Shown here: one piece after another, positions 1 through 12,690 of the stretch
How the letters are laid out: the number at the start of each line of letters is the position of its first letter
How positions within the stretch are numbered: the stretch's first letter is position 1
From: Progne subis subis
Lineage: Eukaryota; Chordata; Aves; Passeriformes; Hirundinidae
DNA: 64,000 bases
NCBI GenBank assembly: GCA_022316685.1
Contig: JAKJHU010001081.1
Span: 1 to 64,000, forward strand
Direction of reading: 5' to 3'
Notes under the pieces: model-generated
Databases searched by the model: none
What the model was told of the DNA's origin: nothing
The model's input: only the letters and a program-made list of their open reading frames with translations
Position numbers and translations under genes: made by a program

Positions 1-934
1 TCCTTCTCCAAGGGAAGCAGGTGGGAGTTGGAGCCAAGGAGCTGAAACCTGCAGGTCCAGCCTGGGGTGGAGGGAGCTCAGATTTGCACAAGGCTGCTCT
101 GAGTCCCAGGGCTTGGATGGGGAAATGGTGGGGTGGGAGTAGGGACAAAATCTGATTGAAAGTCAGACATAAAGGATCTTGATTTTCATATCTATTCAAA
201 CTGCATGAGTAAGTGCCTTGGGATCAATGTCAATTGGAGATTGAACATATAAATGTATTAATAGGAAAAAAATCCTAAGCAGGACCTAAAAATATTTTCT
301 CACTGTCTTTTGTAAATATAATATATTCACTATGGACACACTTCCAAAATCTGTTTAATTAACCACAAAAATTTGAAAACTTAAATCAAATTATTCCCAG
401 AGGCTTGGCCTTTTAAGGTGTTCTGAATGATGATGCACCTTGGGGCACTGAATTCCTGACTTGAAGAGCTGAAGGCTGAACAAGCCTCTGGAGAAGTCAA
501 ATCCAGCAGCAGCCTCCAAGTGTCTGAGGCTGTCAGCAGCCCCCACTGAGGCCATCCCTGCCCAGAGACCGTGGGGGAATGGGCAGACAAGGGGAGCGTC
601 CCTGGGGCTGGGCAAGCAGAACTCAGAGGCACCAGCAGGTGCAGGTGGGAAATGGAGTGTGCAATGTGGCTGTGAAAGCCCTGCCTGGGCTGTGCCAAGC
701 AGGACACACAAGACCTGACCCCAGCCCCAAACAACTCTCTCAATTAGACATTTAAAAGGAATTAAATTGTTTGTGTACTCTTGAGTTGGAAACACTAGAG
801 AAATACCAACAAGGGATTCTCAGGAGCTCAAAACAACAAAGCAGCCTTTACTGACAACCTTAGAAATCAGAGAAACATTGGCAACAGATTTAATAAGACA
901 TTCACTCAACAAAAACCATGGCTGTGCCTTGATT
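1..934. other. Intergenic DNA, no gene seen
   Basis: I see no coding frame with recognisable motifs. The part near 410-760 is GC-rich, and the overlapping minus-strand frames there (up to 134 codons) share one stretch of sequence and show no domain. The ends are AT-rich. Nothing here can be named. Confidence 0.6.
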
Positions 935-1345
935 TCCCTCTGGTCTGCTGCAGTTCACTAGGAAGTCTTTTTTCCTAGATTTATGGAGAAATATTTCAAA
1001 GAGATTCTAACAAATCCACATTTCTATTTTCAAGGAATATTCTTCTCTTTAGAGCAGAGGTGATTGCAGCATTAAGTGACTGATACTGATCCAGGGTCTT
1101 TCCTCAGGAGGTCTGGCCAGGTCAGAGAAGCTGTGCCTTGAGGTCTGACCCAGTGTGGACATCTTTGCTCCACATCCCCAACCCTATCCTGTCTCTCCTC
1201 AGTCACCTGGGACCTACTTTGCTCAGAGAACTGGCTGCACTCAGACAAAGAGGAGCTTTCTTCCTTTTTTAGCGATCTAAAACTCCCAAGTTTCAGGCAA
1301 TCTCCTCAAGTGTGTGCCAAGCCCAAGGTGCCACCAAGGAGGTTG
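935..1345 (+). repeat. Diverged duplicate flank, copy A
   Basis: This stretch aligns by eye with 29505-29945, at roughly 80 percent identity with several indels. Shared landmarks are the run about the aggtgattgcagcatt motif, gtgccttgaggtctgacc, and the shared end gtgccaccaag. It is clearly more diverged than the later duplication core. After 1345 the alignment is interrupted by an LTR-like insertion (1506-2176) and resumes at 2255-2370. No gene is visible in it. Confidence 0.7.
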
Positions 1346-1505
1346 CCACTCCCCAAGGCAGAACCATGCAGGAATGTTTTAGGACACTCAGGAAGTTCTA
1401 CAATAAACACAAATCCAGAGTTGGCTGAAGGCAGAATTAGACCAGCACCTGAAGGAAAGACAAGCTTTGAACTCCTTGCAGCTCAACGCTCTAGGTGGGT
1501 TGCTG

Positions 1506-2176
1506 TGACTTATTAAAGAAATATGGGTATTGATCTAGTATCGATACCTAACTGTGACGGACAAAAACTCTCTAACAGTTTAAAGTGTATGTTTATTACG
1601 GCCAGGCAGCAGGGCAGGATATTTCCCTAATTCACATTGCGAAAATTCACAGGTAATTACAAAGCCTTTTATTTACAGAAGTGTTGAATACCCAAAATAC
1701 AAATGCATATTCATACCCCTGTCACCTCCCATTCCTCGCTTCGTATGCTAATTGGCAAAAAGGCTATTAAGCATGCGTACTTTGTTTCTTAAAATGAGTC
1801 AGGGGTCTCTTCCTGGGAGGGTCACCCAAAATGAGGAAGTAAGATGAGTCTTCCTCGTCCTGACCTTTCTACCTTTTCAATGCATTTGTGACGAAGAATC
1901 CTTGGTAAAACTTATAGTTTCCTGCATTGAATGGGTTCTTTAAGCAGAAAGTCTGCAGTTATCTTATATCTTATTTACCACATCTTGTTTTTCGTTACAG
2001 GCACAGCTACATAAACATAAAGTTGACAAGCAATGAGTTACTAAATCCGGGGTAGCTTATCTAAGATCCGGCTTCTGTTAACTGCGAACAAAGATTACCT
2101 ATCTACTTCAGCTAATTCAGCAACTTATTATCTTAACTTTCCTAAAAATCCTTAGTTCCTCAAAATTAACATCTCA
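1506..2176 (-). mobile_element. Solo-LTR-like dispersed repeat, copy 1
   Basis: Starts tgacttattaaag and ends acatctca, so it is bounded by TG...CA. It shares its internal landmarks with 6441-7162 and 36606-37343: aactgtgacggac, gtttattacggccagg-like, and the run of ctatctacttcagctaattca. Read on the minus strand the far end carries a poly(A)-signal-like AATAA run next to the terminus, as expected of an LTR. It is absent from the matching place in copy B (near 29945), so it inserted in copy A after duplication or was lost from B. The family is not identified. Confidence 0.55.
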
Positions 2177-2254
2177 GTTGGGAGGTGTGTGAGTGAGCCA
2201 AGAGTGAGGGGAAGGGAAATGCAGAGAGCCCTGGAAGTGCTTGTGTGCAGACAG

Positions 2255-2607
2255 GCTGTGGGGAAGGGCCCTGCAGCCCTGCCCTGGGCCAGGAGTGAGG
2301 GTGGATCATCATCCCAACCTGCCCTGGGCCATTGCAAGGGGCTGTGGCCATGGACACTGCACTGACCCCTCTGCACCAGCCCCTTGCTCAGGGCTGGTGT
2401 CACTGCCCAGAGCCAGAGGGGATCCCTTGCTGGGGGCTTGTGCCACGGCCACCTGCCCTGTGCCGCGCTGGCTGCTCAGGCGCCACGGAACCAGCAGCAA
2501 ACGCCACTGCCAGGGCCAAAGGCCAGCTCAGCCAGACAGAAAGGGGCAGTGCTGGGCACTGCTTCCATGGCAGCCCTCACTGGGACACCACACCTGGGTC
2601 ACCTGTC
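2255..2607. other. GC-rich intergenic DNA with a near-identical 100-bp match to 29945-30050
   Basis: Bases 2264-2370 match 29945-30048 almost perfectly. The rest (2370-2607) has no counterpart in the window. Overlapping open frames here, up to 153 codons, differ in every frame and carry no motif, so I treat them as chance frames in GC-rich DNA. Confidence 0.6.
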
Positions 2608-2789
2608 ATGGAATTGCCATGGAAACCCGCTGATTGGAAATGCATGGTGGACAAAGGTTTTAGTGGGGCCTGTCACAATAGGACAAAGGGTGGTGGTTTT
2701 AAATAAAGGAAGGGAGGTTCAGATAAGGGGAGATAAGGAGGAAATTTTTGATGATGAGGTTGGTCATACAGCAGGACAGGTTCCCGGGG

Positions 2790-2905
2790 GGTGGTCAATG
2801 CCCCATCCCTGGAAACATTCAAGTCCAGCTGGGACAGGGCTCTGAACAACCTGATCTGGTGAAAGATGTCCCTGCTCATGGCAGGGGTTTGGATGAGATG
2901 AGCAC
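2790..2905 (+). mobile_element. CR1 LINE 3' fragment
   Basis: Contains the phrases ccccatccctggaaacattc, gggctctgaacaacctg and ccctgctcatggcaggggtt, typical of the 3' end of avian CR1 retrotransposons. No reverse transcriptase remains. The same fragment occurs at 32915-33030 (inside the duplicate) and, shorter, at 30140-30240. Confidence 0.75.
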
Positions 2906-4259
2906 TGCAGAGCTCTTCCCATCCAAAGCATTCCAGGATTGCATGGGGAGAAGGGGCTGCTCACTGGACTCCATCCACTCCTTGACTCCTCCTTGTCTCT
3001 GCTGGAGCCCACATGCAGCAGCCAAAGCCAGCCCCTTCTCTGGCCTTTCCCTGCCCTGCCCCAGGGGCTGACAGAGCCAGGCTGGCACAGGTGACCTTTA
3101 GGCTTTGCAGGGCTCAGGCACAGCGGCTGGGACAGAGTCAGGGCTGAGGTCACACTCTGTGGGCTGGGGCAGAGCCCAGCCAGAAATGAGCCCTGGAGCA
3201 GCAGCTCTGCAGTGGTGGCCACCAGGCCGCCTTGCCAAGGGAGGCTTCTGGCCATGGCCTGGAAGCAGCTGCTGCTGCCAAGGTGCCTTTGGTGCCTCAG
3301 GCTCTCCCTGGCACAGCTCCCAGCACGGCACTCTGCACTTGTGCCCGAGGCCTTCACTGTCTTGGGGCTGGCCTGGGGCTTTTCCTGCAGCGGGATCTGC
3401 CCTGGTCCTGGCACAGGAAAGGCAGTTCCTGCTGGAGCAGGAGGCTCTGCCTGCAATGGGCTCAAACAACTCCAGCAAAGCCCTGTTTACTTCAAAATTG
3501 CTTCCTAGAGCACTATATTCTATAATTTTTATAACTTCTATACTGTGGAGCAAATAACTCTTTTATTTACTCTGTGGGTGAATAAATCTTTCTGTCTAAA
3601 CCTGATCAGAATCAATCATAGCTGTATTTATAGAAATATGTCTGGTATTCCATAGTTAATCCTGTGGACAAATTGCACACGGCAATCCCACCTGTCCAAT
3701 CTTTTGCACATAAACGTTTGGCAAAAAACTGCACAACTACTTATCATTAGGCATGACACTCTGTAGATTCTCACATTAACACTTGCATAATTATATATGA
3801 TACTTCTCAACATATAAAGCTTTTTTTTCTTTGTTTGCTTCTTTAAAGCTCAAAAAATGTAATGAAATTCTCTTCTAAAAATGCAGAGACTGCTGTGTCC
3901 CTAAGCAAGCCATTATTTGCTTGCTCACAATCATTTTTTCCCTATCTTTTAGAGTCACCATGCATTAATTGCTTACCCAAACTTGAAACAGTTCATGAGC
4001 CACTCTGAAGAAAAATAAATATTAATGAGACAATTTCAATGGAATTCATGTCCTCTGCCTCTTAAAGCTGAAAGACTGTATTTTTACATGTCAGAATTAA
4101 GTCTTGATACCTAATAAATGGGAAAATGTGAAATATACTGAGCAGATCACCATGTTGCAAGGGATCATTGCTTTTTAGTCCTATTTGACCAAATTAGTGA
4201 TCAAAGAGAGGAAGGACTGGTCAATTCTAACAGAGAAAGTAGGTGAAAGAGATGTTAGG
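2906..4259. other. Intergenic DNA inside duplication, no gene seen
   Basis: Bases 2906-3550 are GC-rich and hold long overlapping frames on both strands (up to 233 codons on the minus strand). These frames are shared by the copy at 33010-33692 but have no recognisable domain, and every strand is open at once, which fits composition rather than coding. Bases 3550-4259 are AT-rich and show nothing. Confidence 0.6.
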
Positions 4260-4745
4260 TGTGCTGGCTTGAAAGCAAAACCATGAGAGACTCCAAGTCA
4301 GAAAAAAAAATTTAATAGGAGGTGAAAATAAAAGGTAAAATAAAATAAATGCAATAGTAGAAAAGATCACTGACAGAGTCAGAATACAACCTGATTCCCT
4401 GTGGTGGTGGTAGCAGTCCAGATGAAGTGGTCTGGTTGAAGCAGTGTCCCAGAAAGGTCTGGTAGCTCTTGTCCTCTGGGAATCCAGTGGGTAAGGCTGC
4501 CTGTGCTGTCCCAAATCCCAGATTCTATCCAGGTGGGAATGCTTGGCTCCTCCCCCTGGGCACAGCATCTCACAATGGGCTGATATCATTTTATCAGTCT
4601 TGCAATGGGGCCTTGATTGCCCATTGAACAGAGATAGCTCCTGGAGGGAGTTATCTATGAGTCATGCAGCAGGGCATTGATGGGCCATTAACAGAAGATA
4701 GTCTGGAGGGAGGGGGCAAGGGAAACACTGCCCAACCTAGCTTCA
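4260..4745 (-). mobile_element. LTR-like repeat, antisense copy
   Basis: Begins tgtgctggcttgaaagc. Its reverse complement shares landmarks with the sense repeat at 7519-8010: cattgtgagatgct, gggaggagccaagcattcc, cactggattcccagagga and gtattctgactctgtcag. The two elements therefore form an inverted pair inside the duplication. An AATAAA-like run lies near the sense 3' end. The right boundary is uncertain. Family resembles avian ERV LTRs but is not named. Confidence 0.6.
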
Positions 4746-4956
4746 ACAGCTCATGTAGATGGTGATAGAATACATACTTTGGGCACATCTTACACTGTAA
4801 CCTAGGACAAGATAGAAATAATATATCCTTACCTGCTAAAAATCATTCTAATTTCTGTATCTACAATTTTGTTAAGATTGTCAGGTACAACTTTTCATAT
4901 TTAGCACAGTTATATCCCACCAGTTAATCAAGTCTAATTATAAAACCTATCACTAA

Positions 4957-5172
4957 TTGTTAGCCACTCTTATTAGAATAAACCTAACCCTAGTAAAGCA
5001 ATTAATAAAGCATGAAGACTTGAACAAAATTGTAAAAGAAATTCAAGAGAACAGACAAAAAACTGTAGTAACTGTCCAACATGATACAAAAGAAATAAGG
5101 AGAGTTCTACAAAAAGTAAAGCAAGACACAAGCCACAACTCTTGTTGGATGCAGTCTTTAGATAGTCACTAA
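4957..5172 (+). pseudogene. Coiled-coil-like open frame without ATG
   Basis: A 71-codon open stretch begins directly after a stop and has no in-frame ATG near its start. It is rich in Leu, Ile, Lys, Gln and Glu with a heptad-like spacing, including the short run LNKIVKEIQENRQK, and ends near a Cys-Trp pair. This pattern resembles a helical segment of a retroviral protein, but I cannot name it. It sits between the inverted LTR pair (4260-4745 and 7519-8010), so it may be a remnant of that element. The copy at 35112-35310 is broken by a 2-base loss. Likely not translated. Confidence 0.35.
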
Positions 5173-6440
5173 ATGCAACTAGAGTCTTCAACACCCTATA
5201 TCACCCCACCATTCTTTTGCTGATATTATTAATATAAATTTAATAATGTCTATTGTAGTACTCATATAGAACTAGAGGATGTTAAAGTGAGTTGCAATTT
5301 TAACCTCATTATCTAAAACACATAGGATAATGTTAAAAGAGAATTATCAAGATAGTGAGTTAAAGCTAGAGAGAAGCCCCAGTAGTAGTAAAAGAATTTA
5401 CTAGGTCTATAGAAAAGGGAGGGCATGAGAGAGGCTTGAAAATTCTAGCTAATCTTTATAGGAAACTTAAGAGCATACACTGTATTTTAGAATGTATTGT
5501 ACATTTTAGAAGGCATTTAGTGAATATCGAGTGCTGTGCCTGTTTACATATTTTAAAGCAGTACAAACATCCAGGACCCTCAGTGATAACAAGAAAGACT
5601 AACCTAAACATAACAAGATAACAAAGCAAAAAATGCAGAAAGAGAAAAACACAGACTCACTAGAAACTGATGTCTTGCCTTGAAAAAATGCCAAAAGGAC
5701 CAAAGCACACACAAGAAAAAAAGGTGAAGACTTCACTGAGGAAGACTCCATTTCTTCTTCTAGAGACCCTCGGAGACCACCATGGAACTAAGCATGCCCA
5801 AGAGGATGTACCAAGAGGAGTTAATTACCATAGGAAGTGAGGATGAGTGAGGCCAGAGAATAAATATGTATAAGGCAGATTGTGCAATGCCATGCATATA
5901 TAAGACCTCAAAGAAAAATAAGAAAGGCAAGCTCTCTAGTGTTCATGCATGTCTTTAGTGAAGTTAATCCCCATGCACCTCAACGTCAATTAAAAATACA
6001 TACTACTCTAACAACTGTTGTTATAAAGTTCTTTTCTGCCTTGTTTCAGGGGAGATATTTGGAGTTTGCAGGGCTCCAAAGCCGAGCTGCAGATGCCCCT
6101 CGGGGGACATTGGGGTCCTTGGGGGGTGTTTTTGGGGGTCCCAGTGGCGGTGGTGGCAGAGCCGTGGCAGGGGGCGGGCGGATGTGGGTGCCCACACAGG
6201 GGGGTTGGGCTTCCCCGGCCGGGCCCTCCGAGCTCTGCCGGTGCCATGTGGAGACCGCACGGGACTGGTGGGGGGCAGTGACACCAGGTTTGGGGAGCCT
6301 CAGGAAAGCTGCAGTTTCCCTAAGAGACCCCTGAGAGAGGAGACCCCCAGAACCCCAAAGCGGGACCCCAAGAGTGGAGGACACCTGGGATTGCTGGGAC
6401 CCCAGCAGGGGTGCTAGGGCTGGAGGGGCAGGATGATGGG
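5173..6440. other. AT-rich then GC-rich DNA inside duplication, no gene seen
   Basis: Bases 5173-6050 are AT-rich without coding signal. Bases 6050-6440 switch sharply to G-rich DNA with runs such as tgtttttgggggtccc. Overlapping frames in the G-rich part (79-150 codons) change between the two duplicate copies because of single-base indels, so they are not conserved as protein. Confidence 0.6.
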
Positions 6441-7162
6441 TGATTTATTAAAATATGGATATTGATCTAATGTCAATATCCAACTGTGACGGACAAAAGA
6501 CTCTCTAACAGGTTAGAGTTAGAAAGTGTAGGTTTAATGCAATGCCGGGCAGCTGCGTGGGATCTCCCTAATATGCACTAAAGTTACAAGTGATTACAGA
6601 CTCTATTTATTTACAAAGTGTTGAATACCCAAATACTAATACATATTCATAACACTAATGCTTGGCATCCTCCACTTCTATTATAATTAGATAAAAGGCC
6701 ATTAAGCATGCATAGTTTGTTCTTTGAATTAGGTCAGTGGTCTCTTTTATGGGGAGGATCATAAAAAGAGGAAGCAAGGAGAGTCTTCCTCATTCTAAAC
6801 TTTCAACCTTTTCAATGGATAACAAGACAAATGGAACCTGGTAGAACTCCAGTTTCCTGTTTCCGTGACTGTTTCAATGGGATGTTAGAAGATTTACAGT
6901 TGTCTGTGTTCTTAGATCTATTTACCAGTTTCTTCTGTTTCTCATTATAAACACAGCTAAACAAATACAAAATGACAAACAATTAGTTATTTAGATCTGG
7001 GATAGTATTTTAGATTCATTTCCTTTCAACTAACCATTGACTCCTAATTATTTCCAGCACAGCCTATCTATCTATCTACTTTAACTAATTCAGGCAAAGC
7101 TTATCTTTAGCTAAAACCTTAATTTTTCTAAAATCCTTAATTCCTTTGAAGTTCATATCTCA
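6441..7162 (-). mobile_element. Solo-LTR-like dispersed repeat, copy 2
   Basis: Starts tgatttattaaaatatgg and ends gttcatatctca (TG...CA), about 722 bp. It matches copy 1 (1506-2176) more loosely and copy 3 (36606-37343) closely, copy 3 being its segmental-duplication partner. Reading on the minus strand, an AATAAA hexamer lies next to the 3' terminus. No target-site repeat is clear. Confidence 0.6.
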
Positions 7163-7199
7163 CTGGAAAGGGGTTCAGTGGTCCTGGTGCCAGAAGAGG

Positions 7200-7518
7200 C
7201 TGCTCCCAGTATCAGCATAGTTGCCCCCACCCTGTGCTTTCAGTTTTGTCAGCACTCCCAGTAGGAGCCCAGTCACTGCCAGTCATTCCCCATTATGATG
7301 CAGTTTGCCCCAGCATGGTCCCAGTTGCTCCCAGTTGCTCCCACTTTCCTCCCGTGTGTTCCCAGTTCTCCCAGTTGCCCCTAGTATAGTCCCAGTCACT
7401 CCACAGATCATCCCAGTCCCTCCCTGCATGCTCCCAGTCCTGCCCAGTCACCCACAATGTAGACCAGTCACTCCAAACTTCTCACAGTAGTTTCCCAGTG
7501 TGGTCCCACTTCTCCCAG
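7200..7518. repeat. Degenerate CCCAGT-rich minisatellite
   Basis: The motif CCCAGT followed by a variable spacer (for example cccagttgctcccagttgct) recurs many times through the segment. Repeat units are irregular, about 10-25 bases. Its duplicate is 37380-37699. Confidence 0.6.
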
Positions 7519-8015
7519 TGTGCTAGTTTGAAAACAAACCAACTGGAGATCCAAGTAAAAACTGTTCCATGACCCATTTCTCATAACTCCAGGGCGATAT
7601 CTTTGGTTAATGGCCAGCTGTTAAAACCAAATGGGGCAGTGTTCTTTATCTCTTCCATGACCCATCCTCTCCAGGGAGATATCTTCTGTTAATGGGCCAT
7701 TGCCTCTCACTGCATGACTGATAAAATTACATCATCCCATTGTGAGATGCTCCACCCAGAGGGAGGAGCCAAGCATTCCTACCTGGATATAATCTGAGAT
7801 TTAAACACCAGAAGCAGCCTGGTTTCCACTGGATTCCCAGAGGAAGACCAGACCCATCTACACCACCACTGGACCTTCAGAGGAAAACTACACCTTCTAC
7901 AGATCATGCTTCAACAAAACCACATCTGTCACTCCAGGAGGACTGCAGCCACGATTTGATTGGACTGCTAGCAACACCTGACTGTGTCAGGTTGGATTCT
8001 GACTCTGTCAGCATT
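7519..8015 (+). mobile_element. LTR-like repeat, sense copy
   Basis: Begins tgtgctagtttgaaaac and shares its middle and 3' half with the reverse complement of 4260-4745. The 3' end runs into a T-rich stretch. Its duplicate is 37700-38220, which is where the class II provirus begins. The start tgtgct and the antisense partner's agcaca end suggest matching terminal inverted repeats. Confidence 0.6.
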
Positions 8016-8059
8016 TTTTTTTTTGCTACTGCATTTTTAGTTTAGTTTTTAATTTTTTA

Positions 8060-9760
<1,701 letters not shown>

Positions 9761-12690
9761 CCTACATTCCCAGCGATTTGCACTGGAAAGACACTGGGCC
9801 AGTCCTTTTCTTGGTGGTCCCTTATATTCTTTTGATTCATCTTCATCCCTTTAAACCAGACAAAACTGGGGATAAAAATCAACAAATTCATCAAAGGCAT
9901 CTAAAGCTTCATGTTTTACTAGTGTTTCAGGGCAATCTGGGGCTCAGGGAGATACTTGGGAGGATTTGGGGGTTTGTGGGGTATTTGGTGTGGTTGTCTC
10001 CATTTCTGGGCACTCAAAGGGATGAGAGGGTTTGATCTGTCACCTCAAAACCACGCAATGCTAAAACTACACAATCTCACCAAAAAATTACTTGATTGCA
10101 CAGCCCTTCAGGGAGGGATGGGGTTGGAAGGGGATGGGTGAAGTAGGGTGAAAACCAGGAGGAGTGAGTTGGGCAATGGGTGGGACAGGATGGGTGGGAT
10201 GGGGTTTGGGAGGTGTGAAACTGGGGAAATAGGGCTTGGGATGGCAGGGGTGGGATGGATTTGGGTTGGGATTGTGGTGATGGGGTGGGGTCTGGAATAA
10301 GACATCCAAAGTCTGGGGATGATGATGGGAAGGGGTACCTGTTCTTAGAGGGAGTTTTTGGATATTACATATTGCTGAAGAGATTTTGCGGTTTCCCACG
10401 TTTCTGAGGCAGTTTTGGGGTGCTCCCCAACTCTTGGGGGATTTCCTGAGAGCAGCTCCATGGAGCCCCATTGCTAGGAGTGGCTGCCTTGGGCACGAGC
10501 TCAGAGCTGCAGCCAGAGTCCATTGCCTCAGTGCTGGAGAGCAGAGAAATTATGAATGGCCCCAGACATCTCCAGTGTGTGTTTGGGGGCCAGGGCAAGT
10601 TCTGCGTAGGTGGGGCGGTCACTGCCCCAGCCCCAGCCACTGCAGCTTCTGGTCCAGCCCCAAAGTGGCTGCCAAGCCCCTGGCACCCCAAAAACCCCAC
10701 CTGTGAGAGGGGCCAGAGCAGGTGAGGTTGTGACACGGCTGTGACACTGACATGTCCCATGGACCCGGAGCTCACAGCTGAGATGGCGCTGGATCCAAGG
10801 GCGACTCTTCTCAAAATCTGGAGATCTGGAAGTTAGACAGGTTAGAGTTTGCTCAGTCAGTGCATTCTGAAGGATTTACTGTAACTCCATGTTGCTCTAA
10901 AATTTCCCAAGTTTGCAACTAAAAGTTTGTTCTCCACCTTCCTGACAAGTTTGTTGTTTTCTCCCATGCACCACCCAAGGGGATCGAGGTACCTCAAGTC
11001 CCTTTCCAGCACCAGCCAAGGGAGCTTGGGGCACAGCAGCAGGAACTGCAGGGCTCAGCAAGGCCTGGCTTGGCTGGAGGAAGCAGAAAGGCCAAGCCCT
11101 GAGCCCAGGCCTGGCACAGCAGGGCCTGTCCCTCACGGGTGCCTCGGGGCTGTTTGTGGGGCAGTGGGATGGGAGGGGCAGCAAAGACAAATGTCATCAA
11201 ACTTCAGCTCCTGCCAGCCTCCTCAGGGAGGGCCCAGGGAGGACCAAAGTGCAGCCCCTGAAAGGAGTTCCTTCTGTGGGGCCTCCAGAGGCGCTGCCAG
11301 AGCCCAGGGGACAAAGGCCTGGGTGCCTGTGGCCCTGCCAGCCCTGCCCAGCCCTTGGCCATCTGTCCTGCAGGCTGTGCCCTGTGCGTGCTGCTCCTGT
11401 GCCCTGGCCGGCTGCACACGCCCCTCTCGCTGTCCCCCCCAGCATTTCTCAGCCCAGCATTTCTGTGCCCTCCCTGGGCTCCCTGCACCCAGCGCTGCCG
11501 GCTCCTGGCACACAGAGCCAGGGCAGGAGCCCACCCTGCCAAGGGCCTTTGCAGCAGGGTGGTGGCTGCCATGGCTTCTGACCTCAGCAGCTGCTCCTGG
11601 CATGGTTCCATGGGAACCCAGCACAGCAACGCTGCTGTGCATTGTCCCTGCTGAGGCTCAGACACTGTCAGGGCACATTCCCTGCCTCTAGGATTCGTGC
11701 CCGACCCAAGAACTGCACTTGTGTCTCCAGCATTGCTTTCCAACAAAAATGGGAAGGCAAACTGTGCGTAGCTCATGGTATTTCAGAGTGTCTAAAATTC
11801 ACTATGTCATCGGTCTTAGAGGTGAGATCCATTTGGAATTAATGGGATGGAGAAGTAGTGCAACATGGAAAAGGGGATGGTAGAAATAAATGGAAGAAAA
11901 CATCTTGGCTTCTTTCTTTTCATTTTCATTTCACTTCTGGAAAGCTGTTTCAGTTTTCCAGGAATCTTCTCCACAGTCATACCTACTCTTTTCAAGAACC
12001 TTTCTGGAGAATGAGGTCGAGCTTCTGATAAGCACCAGCTCATGATAAGCACCAGAACAAGCTGAACCTCCCAGAGTAGATGCAAGAAAGAATCTGAAAC
12101 AGAGAAATGCAGGGAGTGACTTGGTGAACTTTGTCTATGAGGAAGGTAATTTCTTCTAATAATTTCTATTCAATTCCCTCTGCTTTTGTCTTTCTGAAAA
12201 AGAACATTTTCTTTCCAGATACCTCATGAAATGAGAAGCCTGAGCTTGTGGAACTGCATGAAAGATACCCTGTTCCTCTACAGGGACACTCAGGCTGAAA
12301 AAGGAAGCAATTTAGAAGCATTAAAGAGTTTTAAAGCAAAACCAGTAATTAAGTAGAGATTGATATCACTCTCCCAAGACCAATGACCATGGGTAAATCC
12401 CTTTGGCTCATCCTGGAGCAGTGACCTTGAGGGGTATCCCCACTGCAGGAGAAATCTCCATACTCTCCCAAGAAGGGAAATGTCAGGAGACACTGCCATA
12501 AAAATTTGGGACAGGACTTTTCTAGTCTGAAGTGCTGCCCTGTCATTCAGATGTGCCCAGGCTGTGCCTGATCAGCAGCTCTGCAGAAGCTCTCAGTGGT
12601 GTCACTTGGTTGTTCTTTTCTCTGGGGATTTTACCAGCTCTGCCACAGCTTCAGTTCCCTCTCAGGGTGTTGAACTTTGGGATGGAGGAG
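9761..12690. other. Intergenic DNA, no gene seen
   Basis: Bases 9761-10080 are probably the old 3' untranslated part of the zinc-finger gene. Bases 10110-10340 are strongly G-rich. Bases 10930-11690 are GC-rich and open in several frames at once (254 codons on plus, 190 on minus) without any domain, which I read as composition. Bases 11690-12690 show nothing recognisable. Confidence 0.55.
10110..10340. repeat. G-rich degenerate repeat
   Basis: Repeated short words such as gggatggg, gggtggga and tgggttggg alternate for over 200 bases on the plus strand. Runs of three or four G separated by short spacers could form G-quadruplexes. No coding sense is seen. Confidence 0.6.

Larger units (their letters stand above)
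2608..8015 (+). repeat. Segmental duplication core, copy A
   Basis: This 5.4-kb block is repeated in direct orientation at about 32729-38220 with high identity (few-percent differences plus short indels by eye). The left edge is the acctgtcatgg motif and the right edge is the T-rich run after gtcaggttg. It carries a CR1 end, an antisense LTR, a coiled-coil-like frame, an LTR-like repeat, a CCCAGT-rich repeat and a sense LTR, in that order; all are present in both copies, so those insertions predate the duplication. A zinc-finger gene follows directly in this copy. Confidence 0.9.

Noticed and set aside
2764..3465. 233-codon minus-strand frame, repeated at 33010-33600
   Set aside because: Shared only because the DNA is duplicated. 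The other strand is equally open, and indels between the copies change its end.
10927..11691. 254-codon plus-strand open frame
   Set aside because: All frames on both strands are open here because the DNA is GC-rich. No domain, start context or splice pattern supports coding.
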